NCBI RefSeq assembly: GCF_021513275.1
Contig: NZ_CP090978.1
Location: 6,319,001 to 6,383,000, forward strand
DNA length: 64,000 nt
From: Paenibacillus hexagrammi
GTDB lineage: Bacteria; Bacillota; Bacilli; Paenibacillales; NBRC-103111
Direction: 5' to 3'
In this document: positions 27,464 to 34,719 of the stretch, piece after piece
Numbering within the stretch: the stretch's first letter is position 1
Layout of the letters: every line of letters begins with the position of its first letter
Position numbers and translations under genes: made by a program
The notes under the pieces: model-generated
Database searches by the model: none
The model's input: the letters and a program-made list of their open reading frames with translations, nothing else
Told to the model about the DNA's origin: nothing

Positions 27464-28168
27464 ATGAAAACGATCCTGATCGTCGATGACGATGTGAATA
27501 TATGCCGGATTACGAAGCTCTATTTGGAGAAGAGCGGATTTCAGGTTGCAACGGCTCATGACGGGGATGCCGCCCTCGAGCTGTTTGAACAAATTCGCCC
27601 TGATTGCATGGTTCTGGATCTGATGCTTCCAGGTCAGGACGGTTGGAGTGTATGCCGCCAGGTCCGTGCCAAAAGCGATATGCCTATCCTCATGCTGACC
27701 GCGAGGGGACAAGTAGAAGATCGCATTGAAGGCCTGCATATGGGCGCTGATGATTATATCGTCAAGCCTTTTGACCCTAACGAGCTTGTTGCCCGGGTCA
27801 TGACTGTTCTTCGCAGGTCACCTGTACGAACCGAGTCGCCGGTACGGACGGACATTTACGAAATCGGCAGTCTTCGCGTAGACGCGCTTGCGCATGAAGT
27901 TACCGTCGAAGGCCAGCCGGTCACTCTGCCAAAACGCGAGTATGAGCTGCTGCTATTCCTGGTCCGAAATCAGAATCAAGTCTTTACCCGCGAGGATTTG
28001 ATCGCCAAGATATGGGGCTGGGATTTCGACGGGGATGACCGCGTTGTCGATGTATACGTCAAACGAATTCGCCAGAAGCTTAAAGCCATGACCTCCCGTT
28101 CTGAGGATTGGAACATTCGCACCGTCTGGGGCGTCGGCTATAAGTTTGAAGGTGCGGCCCCATGCTAA
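27464..28168 (+). CDS. OmpR/PhoB-family response regulator
   Basis: 234 residues: a receiver domain with the acidic pocket Asp8-Asp10, phospho-acceptor Asp52 (MVLDLMLPG), Thr79 and Lys101 (YIVKPF), then a winged-helix DNA-binding domain (LPKREYELLLFLVRNQNQVFTREDLIAKIWGWD ... VWGVGYKF). GAGGAG eleven bases before the ATG. The histidine kinase gene overlaps its end by seven bases, so the two form an operon. The next gene downstream, a secreted repeat protein, may be a target or an accessory protein. Confidence 0.95.
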   Translation: MKTILIVDDDVNICRITKLYLEKSGFQVATAHDGDAALELFEQIRPDCMVLDLMLPGQDGWSVCRQVRAKSDMPILMLTARGQVEDRIEGLHMGADDYIVKPFDPNELVARVMTVLRRSPVRTESPVRTDIYEIGSLRVDALAHEVTVEGQPVTLPKREYELLLFLVRNQNQVFTREDLIAKIWGWDFDGDDRVVDVYVKRIRQKLKAMTSRSEDWNIRTVWGVGYKFEGAAPC

Positions 28169-29568
28169 GCTCCTTCTATCGTAAGCTTTTATTTATCTAC
28201 ATCAGCATTACCCTGGTCTCCATCCTTGCCATTTCTGTCACAGTTGGATACACAATGGAGCGAAAAACCTATGATCGCAGTGAAAAATTACTGCAGGAAA
28301 AGCTGGCCCAAGTCGAGCAAATGGCCGAAGGATTGTTCGACGGATCGACGACTCAAAAGGAATTTCGCAAGCAAATTAATGCCTTGGAGAAGAACTCGGA
28401 AGTAAAGGTTTCGGTCATTAAACATCCTAAATTAGTCCAGCAGTGGATCATTCCGATGGGCGAAATGCCGGAGCGCCAGGAGTGGGTGGAGCGCGTTCTG
28501 GAGGGGGAAAAGGTGACGGTCACCAGCACCTTTGCCGCTGGAAATAAAGGTACGATGCTGATCGTTGGACAGCCTGTCATGAAGGATGGACGTGTAGCGG
28601 GCGGCTTATTTTTGTACACGCCGATCCGCAATATTCAGGGCGCCGCGCGTGACATCTACCGCGCTATATTTCGCTCAGCTGTGCTCATTTCACTGCTAGC
28701 GATAGCTGTGCTTTACATCGTTTCACGGCACTTCGTGAAGCCGCTGCAGCAGATGAGCCGCACCGCGGAGGCGCTTGCCACGGGCGATTTCAGCCGCAGG
28801 GTGCCGGTGCGCGGACAAGATGAAATCGCGTCCCTCGCCGGCTCCCTCAACCGCATGGCGGGCAAGCTCGAGACCGTCGAGGAGGGGCGCAAGCGCTTCC
28901 TCTCTGAGATCTCGCATGAGCTGCGCACGCCGCTGACGACGATTCGCGCTTCGCTGCAGGGCGTCGTCGACGGTGTCGTCGAGCCGCAGGATTCGCGCGA
29001 GTTCATTGAAGTCTCGCTGGCCGAGACGAAGCGGCTCAGCAAGCTGGTGGACGACCTGCTTCAGCTGTCGTCCTTCGATGAGAAGCGGGTCACGCTGAAC
29101 GTGTCCGAGACTGATCTGGTCCAGCTGTCCAGGGAGGTCGTGACCGGGCTGACCATGAAGGCGAAGGCGAAGCAAATCGAGCTGAATGTGGAACTGGCAG
29201 AGGGACCCGTGCTCTTATCTGTTGATACGGACCGGATCAAGCAAGTGCTACTTAATCTGCTCGATAATGCGATCAATCATATCCCGGAGGGGTCGTCCGC
29301 AGGAATCCGATTCCGCTATCTCAAGCAAGATTGCTGGATGGAGGTGTGGGATAGCGGACCAGGAATTCCTTTGGATAAACTCCCTCATCTCTTTGACAGA
29401 TTTTATAAAGCGGATGAGAGCCGCAACCGGACGGGGGCGGGTCTCGGTTTAGCCATTTGCAAGAGCATTGTGGAAGCCCACGGGGGCTTCATACGGGTAA
29501 CCTCTGCGGCTACTAAGGGCACGGTATTTTCGATTTATTTACCGCCGGCTCCGAAGTCAAACTTATGA
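28162..29568 (+). CDS. Sensor histidine kinase
   Basis: 468 residues: a membrane helix at 8-30, an extracellular sensor region of about 140 residues, a second helix at 172-188, a HAMP domain (about 187-240), then the dimerisation domain with phospho-accepting His252 (EISHELRTPLTTI). The ATPase domain has the N box NLLDNAINHI, G1 DSGPGIPL and G2 GAGLGLAICKSIV. It overlaps the response regulator gene and must be its partner. The architecture resembles envelope-stress or antibiotic-sensing kinases, but the signal cannot be derived from sequence. Confidence 0.95.
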   Translation: MLSSFYRKLLFIYISITLVSILAISVTVGYTMERKTYDRSEKLLQEKLAQVEQMAEGLFDGSTTQKEFRKQINALEKNSEVKVSVIKHPKLVQQWIIPMGEMPERQEWVERVLEGEKVTVTSTFAAGNKGTMLIVGQPVMKDGRVAGGLFLYTPIRNIQGAARDIYRAIFRSAVLISLLAIAVLYIVSRHFVKPLQQMSRTAEALATGDFSRRVPVRGQDEIASLAGSLNRMAGKLETVEEGRKRFLSEISHELRTPLTTIRASLQGVVDGVVEPQDSREFIEVSLAETKRLSKLVDDLLQLSSFDEKRVTLNVSETDLVQLSREVVTGLTMKAKAKQIELNVELAEGPVLLSVDTDRIKQVLLNLLDNAINHIPEGSSAGIRFRYLKQDCWMEVWDSGPGIPLDKLPHLFDRFYKADESRNRTGAGLGLAICKSIVEAHGGFIRVTSAATKGTVFSIYLPPAPKSNL

Positions 29569-29631
29569 CATATTTATCCGCTATGATAGGTGTCGTAAGG
29601 AAAAACAATTATCGCAGAGGAGTGTTGGTTG

Positions 29632-30390
29632 ATGAAGTACAAAAAAGTTCTAGGAATTGCTATTGCCGGTGCCATTCTGGCTGCTCTGCCGACAGCGGCA
29701 TTTGCCGAAACGACACAAGCGGATGCAGCGGCTTCCGCAAGTTCAGGGTTCCATCCTTTCAAGCAAATTCTTCTCGATAGAGCCGAGGCGCTCGGTATCG
29801 ACACAACAGGTCTAAGCAATGAGCAGATCAAGGCGGCTATCAAACAGTCTCTTGAAACCGGAAAATTGGACCGCTTGCAGGCAGCTGCGTCCAAGCTGGG
29901 CATTAGCACAGATGGAAAAACGGCAGAACAGCTTAAAACAGACATTCAGGCTGCAGTTCTGGCGAAGCTGCAAGCCAAAGCCGAGAAGCTGGGAATCAGC
30001 ACGGAAGGCAAAACAGCGAAGGAGATCAAGGAAGCATTGAAATCCGCTGTAACGAGCAAGCTCCAAGAAAAAGCAGACAAATTAGGCATCAGCACCGAAG
30101 GCAAGTCTGCAAAGGAAATCAAAGATGCGATTAAAGCGGCAGAGCTGGATAAGCAGAAAGAACGTGCAGCTAAGCTAGGGATTCAAACAGACGGACTCAC
30201 AGCCAAGCAAATTCACGAGGCCATCAAATCGGCATTGGAGCAAAAGAAATCTGACGCGTTGAACAAACGCGCCGAGAAGCTCGGCATCAGCACGGAAGGT
30301 AAAACGCAGGAGCAAGTTTTGACAGAGGTCGAAGCTGCGTTGAAAGCTAAGTGGCAGGCGAAAGCGGATAAGAACGCTGCAGTGGAATAA
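29632..30390 (+). CDS. Secreted protein of six ~30-residue 'KLGISTEGKTAKEI' repeats
   Basis: 252 residues from ATG 29632 (GAGGAG about ten bases upstream; a TTG one codon earlier is ignored). Sec signal peptide with cleavage near AFA-ET. The mature part consists of tandem helical repeats: LGIDTTGLSNEQIKAAI, LGISTDGKTAEQLKTDI, LGISTEGKTAKEIKEAL, LGISTEGKSAKEIKDAI, LGIQTDGLTAKQIHEAI and LGISTEGKTQEQVLTEV. Lys/Ala-rich linkers resemble coiled coil. The motif is like the short LGIDTxGLSxEEI repeat seen in Bacillales exported proteins of unknown role. It follows the two-component genes by 60 bases and may belong to the same stress response. Confidence 0.88.
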   Translation: MKYKKVLGIAIAGAILAALPTAAFAETTQADAAASASSGFHPFKQILLDRAEALGIDTTGLSNEQIKAAIKQSLETGKLDRLQAAASKLGISTDGKTAEQLKTDIQAAVLAKLQAKAEKLGISTEGKTAKEIKEALKSAVTSKLQEKADKLGISTEGKSAKEIKDAIKAAELDKQKERAAKLGIQTDGLTAKQIHEAIKSALEQKKSDALNKRAEKLGISTEGKTQEQVLTEVEAALKAKWQAKADKNAAVE

Positions 30391-30436
30391 GGGGTAACAC
30401 GCGTAAGGACTGCGAAGTAATATGCAGGTAACATAG

Positions 30437-30476
30437 AAAACAAGCCGTGGGCGATTGGCAGCCTGCGGCTTGTTTG
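30437..30476 (+). terminator. Terminator after the repeat protein
   Basis: AACAAGCCG pairs with CGGCTTGTT, followed by TGT. Confidence 0.75.
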
Positions 30477-30544
30477 TGTATGAGCTTGGCATTTGGAGCG
30501 ATAGTAGAGTTGAATTTCTTCATCGAAGGGATTTTAATGGCATG

Positions 30545-30560
30545 TATCCCATTTGGGATA
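30545..30560. promoter_or_regulatory. Palindrome upstream of the bacteriocin-like genes
   Basis: TATCCCATTTGGGATA is symmetric at 14 of 16 positions and ends 17 bases before the -35 box at 30578, so it may bind an activator or repressor. Confidence 0.45.
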
Positions 30561-30577
30561 TTTTAGGAATAGCAAAC

Positions 30578-30605
30578 TTGAAATAAGATGTTACAGAAAG
30601 ATACT
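30578..30605 (+). promoter_or_regulatory. Promoter of the bacteriocin-like pair
   Basis: TTGAAA (30578-30583), 16-base spacer, GATACT (30600-30605). Confidence 0.5.
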
Positions 30606-30669
30606 CTTTTACACCCGAGGGGCCCTGGGTTTGGAATATCTTAAAAAAGAAATTGAGGTGTAAGATAAA

Positions 30670-30894
30670 ATGAACAGTTTTGAAGTTATTTCTCATGAAG
30701 AGCTAACATCAATCAATGGCGGTTTTAGTATTTGGTACGCTTCCATGGGGGCGTTATTAACGGTAGCAACAGTAGCTGCTGTGGTAGTAGCAGTCGCAGA
30801 CCCTGAGCCTGTCACCAAAGTAGGGGCGGTAGCAGGCGCATTCAGTACAGGGGCAACAGCCGTTGACCAATGGGAAAAAGCATTCAGAAACTAA
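30670..30894 (+). CDS. Double-glycine-leader peptide, class IIb bacteriocin-like (peptide 1)
   Basis: 74 residues. The leader of 18 (MNSFEVISHEELTSINGG) matches the class II consensus LSxxELxxIxGG. Cleavage after GG would release a 56-residue peptide starting FSIWYASMGALL, very hydrophobic (LLTVATVAAVVVAVA) with a small-residue-rich middle (GAVAGAFSTGATA) and an amphipathic end (DQWEKAFRN). GAGGTG nine bases upstream of the ATG. The second gene begins 20 bases after the stop, with the same leader type, so they look like a two-peptide system. No C39 peptidase/ABC exporter is in the window, so processing must rely on one elsewhere. It could also be a signalling peptide. Confidence 0.75.
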   Translation: MNSFEVISHEELTSINGGFSIWYASMGALLTVATVAAVVVAVADPEPVTKVGAVAGAFSTGATAVDQWEKAFRN

Positions 30895-30914
30895 ACAAAA
30901 AGGGGTTAAGAACA

Positions 30915-31148
30915 ATGAATTCATTTCGTATTGAAGAACTAAGTCAAGGCGACCTTGAACAGATTAACGGAGGCTTTAGCTTTGGCTCATTTGCTGCCGG
31001 AGTTGCCTGCTTAGCAGGTGCGGTTGCCTGCGATGTGGCCGCTATGGCCACAGCACCTACAGTTGTAGCTCCGGCTGCACTGATCGTAGGAGGCGCCGCC
31101 CTACATACAGCAGGGATTGGAATGATTGCGCACTCATTTGTAGAATAA
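30915..31148 (+). CDS. Double-glycine-leader peptide, class IIb bacteriocin-like (peptide 2)
   Basis: 77 residues from ATG 30915 (AAGGGG nine bases upstream; the open frame reaches back to 30870 but that overlaps gene 1). Leader of 20 ending EELSQGDLEQINGG, then a 57-residue mature peptide starting FSFGSFAAGVACLAG. Two cysteines seven residues apart (ACLAGAVACD) could form a disulfide. Gly/Ala-rich helices with small-xxx-small spacing (GSFAAG, GGAALHTAG) are typical of pore-forming pairs. Both mature peptides start Phe-Ser, and both leaders start MNSF, which suggests origin by duplication and joint export. A hairpin with a T-rich tail follows. Confidence 0.75.
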   Translation: MNSFRIEELSQGDLEQINGGFSFGSFAAGVACLAGAVACDVAAMATAPTVVAPAALIVGGAALHTAGIGMIAHSFVE

Positions 31149-31167
31149 GATCATAAAGGCATGTATG

Positions 31168-31209
31168 AAACTTCAGGTCACTCGAATAGAGTGGCTTGAA
31201 GTTTATTTT
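31168..31209 (+). terminator. Terminator after the bacteriocin-like pair
   Basis: AAACTTCA-GTCACTC pairs with GAGTGGC-TGAAGTTT, followed by TATTTT. Confidence 0.75.
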
Positions 31210-31267
31210 CATAAATCCTTCAGCGGGTTACAATGAACTTATTACGAGGGAAGAGAGGAGTAAAGGG

Positions 31268-31495
31268 ATGCTTGTTTTGCATATACTCGAGGTGATCATC
31301 TTTACTTCACTACTGGCGGTAGCACCCATTCTCTATACGAAGTTTAATTTGAATCGTCATTATTGGGTCATTATTGTTTTCTTCGTAGGAATAGCGGTTA
31401 TAAGCAGATTGGTACTTACTGCCAATTGGGCAGTTCCATTCGCAATCGCACTGCCCATCATCTTATTTACCAACTTGAAGCGGCAAAAGAAATAA
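31268..31495 (+). CDS. Small membrane protein, possible immunity protein
   Basis: 75 residues from ATG 31268 (GAGAGGAG seven bases upstream; the open frame begins earlier at 31196 but lacks a site). Three hydrophobic helices: LHILEVIIFTSLLAVAPIL, YWVIIVFFVGIAVIS and WAVPFAIALPIILF, ending NLKRQKK. Size, helices and basic tail are what is seen in immunity proteins of class II bacteriocins. The position directly after the two peptide genes fits too. A terminator lies between, so expression is by readthrough or its own promoter. The immunity role is inference. Confidence 0.65.
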   Translation: MLVLHILEVIIFTSLLAVAPILYTKFNLNRHYWVIIVFFVGIAVISRLVLTANWAVPFAIALPIILFTNLKRQKK

Positions 31496-31576
31496 GGATT
31501 TGTTTACCGAGATTCACTAATTCCTTCCTGCGACAATAATCTATACATATAGACGAATGTTCAAGGAGGGAGAAGG

Positions 31577-32161
31577 ATGACGAAGACTAGAAGGAGCAAA
31601 TCCGCTAAGAACAGCAGGCTTACGGTGTCAGCCTTGCAGAAAGCCGCGAGGCTGATGCTGCCTTTTTACAGGAGAGTAGTGCTGAGTAAAACATTTGCAG
31701 ACCGGTGGGCCAAAGCAGTTCGGAAAGCTGACGTAGCGGAGATGGACCGCATGCTGCAGTCCGTGATCGGCAAGGTGCCGCTGGCCTCGCTATCATCGAA
31801 TGCCATCGGTTACTTTATCAGCTTTCCGCTAAGCAGTCCCATATATCCGATAACGAATGCGACATCGATTCGTCCAGGTCAGGTGCAGTTCACCTTTAGC
31901 AGCCCGATCCACCGTGCGATTGCAAAAGCCGTCTTCCCGCTATATTGGGAAATCGCCTCGAATACACCCTTTGCCGCTCTCATCGTGCAGGCGATCCACC
32001 GCAAGAACAAGGCGTTTTTGAACCGCCTGATCCGAAGTGTAGTGCCATCTAGAAGGCTTGTTAAGCTGGAGTTCGAACCCTCGGGTCTGGCACTGGGCTT
32101 CAAATATCCTGCAAGCAAGTATATCTACTACAACGAAGTGTTTCTGGAGTTGGATCTTTAG
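31577..32161 (+). CDS. Hypothetical protein
   Basis: 194 residues, strongly basic N-terminus (TKTRRSKSAKNSRLTVSALQKAARLM), no signal peptide. The middle has a pattern suggestive of a beta sandwich: IGYFISFPLSSPIYPITNATSIRPGQVQFTFSSPIHRAIAK. AAGGAGG seven bases before the ATG is a strong site, so the gene is real. I do not recognise the family; it could be a spore or sporulation protein by composition, which is a guess. It is 80 bases after the possible immunity gene and may be unrelated to the peptides. Confidence 0.7.
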   Translation: MTKTRRSKSAKNSRLTVSALQKAARLMLPFYRRVVLSKTFADRWAKAVRKADVAEMDRMLQSVIGKVPLASLSSNAIGYFISFPLSSPIYPITNATSIRPGQVQFTFSSPIHRAIAKAVFPLYWEIASNTPFAALIVQAIHRKNKAFLNRLIRSVVPSRRLVKLEFEPSGLALGFKYPASKYIYYNEVFLELDL

Positions 32162-32369
32162 AGGCTTGGAAATACAAAATGAGGAATCGTTATCGGTTCC
32201 GAGAAGGCTGCCATGCGCCGGACCATTGTATCGCAGTTTTTCAATATCCATAAAACTGTCCAGATGTCAGTGCCATGCTTCGATTACATATCGGAGGGTG
32301 GCTTTTTAATTGTCATTTTACATTTATTTGAATCAAGCGTAAAATTCTATCCATTAATTAAATATCATA

Positions 32370-32536
32370 TCTAACGCTGAATCCTTAGGGAACGGGGGAA
32401 CCGAATTGCGTAACCGATAAGACTCGGGATACTGCATGGGGTGAATCCTTAGGTTTGTTTGTAAGAATAAAGGAAGGGCAATCTCACTGTCCGAATCCGT
32501 CAGCTAACCTCGTAAGCGTAGTTTGAGAGAGGATGG
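32370..32536 (+). ncRNA. Cyclic-di-AMP (ydaO/yuaA) riboswitch upstream of an orphan gene
   Basis: All class elements are present on the plus strand: ACGCTGAATCC, GGGGGAACCG, GGGGTGAATCC, AAGGGCAATCTCACTGTCC, GAATCCGTCAGCTAACCTC, GTAAGC and GAGAGAGGATGG. The core is nearly the same as in the kimA copy at 17082-17250. A terminator hairpin follows at 32559. The 208 bases before it (32162-32369) hold no gene that I can support. Confidence 0.93.
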
Positions 32537-32558
32537 TCACCATGATCAATGAACATTG

Positions 32559-32592
32559 ACTACGGAGAGTCGTGTGCCTCTGTGGTTTTTTA
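32559..32592 (+). terminator. Expression-platform terminator of the second c-di-AMP riboswitch
   Basis: ACTACGGAG pairs with CTCTGTGGT (two G-U pairs and one T-G), followed by T6. Ligand-bound aptamer should favour it and keep the next gene off. Confidence 0.8.
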
Positions 32593-32647
32593 TTTATACT
32601 TGCATTCTTTCTATGTTAAGTAAAACAACGAATATGGGAGATGATGT

Positions 32648-32941
32648 GTGATGCTTAAAGAAGAAGCACAAAAATTAATGGGTGAACATCGGGATGTAGG
32701 CAAATTTGTAATGCATATTGCTGAAAGAATAAACGATAAAGAACAAAGTCATTATGAGGAGGTTGCTCTGGCTCGAATAGCCGGGGATAAAGAAATAACA
32801 GGGGAATATGAAGCAGGATTTCGAAAGGGACTCGAATTATCACGTAAAGCGATTTTGGAGGTTTTGGAGGATACCATTGATGACCAGAACCACAAAGGCG
32901 ATAAAAGATACAAGTCTCATTTTAAAGACGGTATCGAATAG
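32648..32941 (+). CDS. Hypothetical protein under c-di-AMP riboswitch control
   Basis: 97 residues, soluble and highly charged, mostly helical by pattern: LKEEAQKLMGEHRDVGKFVMHIAERINDKEQSHYEEVALARIAGDKEITG, then GFRKGLELSRKAILEVLEDTIDD. GGAG lies seven bases before GTG 32648 (ten before ATG 32651). It is the only gene between the riboswitch and the bidirectional terminator at 33024, so it is the sole target. c-di-AMP riboswitches usually control K+ or osmolyte transport and cell-wall hydrolases; this protein is none of these. It may be a regulator of such a function. Family not recognised. Confidence 0.8.
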   Translation: MMLKEEAQKLMGEHRDVGKFVMHIAERINDKEQSHYEEVALARIAGDKEITGEYEAGFRKGLELSRKAILEVLEDTIDDQNHKGDKRYKSHFKDGIE

Positions 32942-33023
32942 ATCCCTCATCGGCTAGATTGATTTCCTTCATTTTATAGACCAAATCGCTATCATACATT
33001 CATAAATTGAATCTAATCCATTA

Positions 33024-33062
33024 TGAAAAAATGGAGCGCCGCGATTTGCGGGCTCCGTTTTC
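33024..33062. terminator. Bidirectional terminator
   Basis: GGAGCGCCGC / GCGGGCTCC stem flanked by A6 on the left and TTTT on the right, between convergent genes. Confidence 0.88.
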
Positions 33063-33081
33063 TAATTAACTATGGATTAGC

Positions 33082-34533
33082 CTAGAAGCTGGACCCCGTT
33101 GTCCGGCTTTTTGCTGCTAAGCGATGAAACAGCTGAACGGCTGTGTGAAGAAGCCAGCCCATGCTGCTCACGGCCATGACGTCGAAGGTGACATTGAATA
33201 AAAATAAATGCTTGCCTAAATCGGCTTCGCCATCGCCCAGCAAAGGAATCATAAGCGCAAATAGGCCGACTGCGCCGATTAGAAAGAAGATCTCAATGAA
33301 TGTCTTCTCAGAAGCAAGCTTGGCCCGGACATATTGAATGAACGCGATCAGGTAATAGGCAAGATAAAAGCTAACGACAAACCATAGATGGTTCGGCATA
33401 TAGGTGTGTTTGAATTCGCTCCAGAGGCTGAAACGATAAGATAAGGCGCCGTACGGCTGGCCCTCCGACTTCTCGAAATTGCCAAGGTAATAAGGACGAA
33501 TGCTCATGCTGTTCACTGCAGCCTGCTCTAATTTACTTACCCATCTTGCTGGATGACGAAGATAAAAGAGCATCACATCTTTATGTGAAATGTTATCGTA
33601 AAAAGCGCTCTGGAGCCTTGGATCTGTCTGTTTGATCGCGGTATCGTCTTGAAAAAAGTTCGTTCCTGCCAGCACCGCAAGTTCGTCGGACAGCCCTAAC
33701 TCGTGTAGATCGGTTGTCACGTGCAGAGAGTCTTTGAGGATGCCGAAGAATACGGTTTGGTACAGATTGATGTGCTTGAGCTCCTTGGGAGCGGCCAGAT
33801 ACACGCCTGCCGAAAGCACCAGCAAAGAAGCGGATAAGGAGAGAACCCTCCGTCGCCAAACCCTGCCTTCTTGGAGCGGCAAAAAGCGCAGTCCGAGAAG
33901 AGCGAATGCGGCCCCGATCGGTACATTTTGGATTTTCGAGCAAGCCAGAAATCCAGCAGCGATAAAATAGAACACAAGCAGCGTCAAAGACGGCGAGGGG
34001 TGCCTCACAATCACAAAGGCCAAGCTAAGCGTCAGCAGGAAAAATACGAGAGATACGGGCTCGCCGAAGAACGAGTTAAAGTAAGCCAAGTAAGCAGTGT
34101 CGAAAAAAACGAACAGAATCAAGAGCGACAAAACCGCCGTCGTAAAACCGGAAGCAACAGGTCTATATTTGAAAAACACATAGATAGCCGTAAGCATGAC
34201 AAGGCTGTAAATGGCCGACAATACATGAATGTCGAACACTTCACGGCTTAGCATTCTCCCGATCAGAGAGGCTAGGACAACAAGTACGATTTGTGAGGAG
34301 AAATACCCTCCAAATTGAAAGCTTCCGTATCCATATGTGGAGTGGGCATAGCCATAATATTGATCGTGTGCCGTCTCACCTACATGTAAGAAATCAATGC
34401 CTCCTGCTCCCATTACTCTTAAAAAGTCCCCGTTATTGGCAACACCGATAAACGGCTTCGTAAATAACATCTCAAACAAAACACCGGCAGCGATAAGAAC
34501 AACCACCCATTCAAGCCGAACCTTCATTTTCAA
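33082..34533 (-). CDS. Polytopic membrane protein, WsfD-like (glycan hexose transferase family)
   Basis: 483 residues with about ten hydrophobic helices and a soluble loop near 280-370. The N-terminal part has VANNGDFLRVMGAGGIDFL and STYGYGSFQFGGYFSSQ, both conserved in Paenibacillus proteins annotated as glycan-biosynthesis hexose transferase WsfD. The layout, with an acidic first loop and many helices, resembles GT-C glycosyltransferases, which use lipid-linked sugars at the outer face. TTG 34533 follows AAGGAGA by eight bases; ATG 34527 is an alternative. It is last in the germination cluster on this strand; the link to germination is unclear. Confidence 0.7.
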   Translation of the reverse strand: MKMKVRLEWVVVLIAAGVLFEMLFTKPFIGVANNGDFLRVMGAGGIDFLHVGETAHDQYYGYAHSTYGYGSFQFGGYFSSQIVLVVLASLIGRMLSREVFDIHVLSAIYSLVMLTAIYVFFKYRPVASGFTTAVLSLLILFVFFDTAYLAYFNSFFGEPVSLVFFLLTLSLAFVIVRHPSPSLTLLVFYFIAAGFLACSKIQNVPIGAAFALLGLRFLPLQEGRVWRRRVLSLSASLLVLSAGVYLAAPKELKHINLYQTVFFGILKDSLHVTTDLHELGLSDELAVLAGTNFFQDDTAIKQTDPRLQSAFYDNISHKDVMLFYLRHPARWVSKLEQAAVNSMSIRPYYLGNFEKSEGQPYGALSYRFSLWSEFKHTYMPNHLWFVVSFYLAYYLIAFIQYVRAKLASEKTFIEIFFLIGAVGLFALMIPLLGDGEADLGKHLFLFNVTFDVMAVSSMGWLLHTAVQLFHRLAAKSRTTGSSF

Positions 34534-34593
34534 ACCTACATTCTCCTTCCATACGCATATCCAGCGAATATGCAGCTTGCTAAACCGCTAACG

Positions 34594-34719
34594 TTACTTG
34601 CCCCCTTTTCGGCGTCGATACCAGCTCATGAGGGAAAGTCCCAAAGCAGCTGATACCATAGCTGTCTGCATATACCAACGATGATCGATCATCATGCTGG
34701 ACTCCCAAGGAAACTTCAT
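34594..34719 (-). CDS. 41-residue single-pass membrane protein after gerAB
   Basis: Starts MKFPWESSMMIDHRWYM, with one helix (TAMVSAALGLSLMSWY) and a strongly basic end (RRRKGGK). The ATG directly follows the gerAB stop, and GGGAG inside gerAB lies about eleven bases upstream, so translation is coupled. Too short for standard ORF cut-offs. Some germinant receptor operons carry a small extra membrane subunit (the D subunit); this one is shorter and has a single helix, so equivalence is only a suggestion. Confidence 0.7.
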   Translation of the reverse strand: MKFPWESSMMIDHRWYMQTAMVSAALGLSLMSWYRRRKGGK

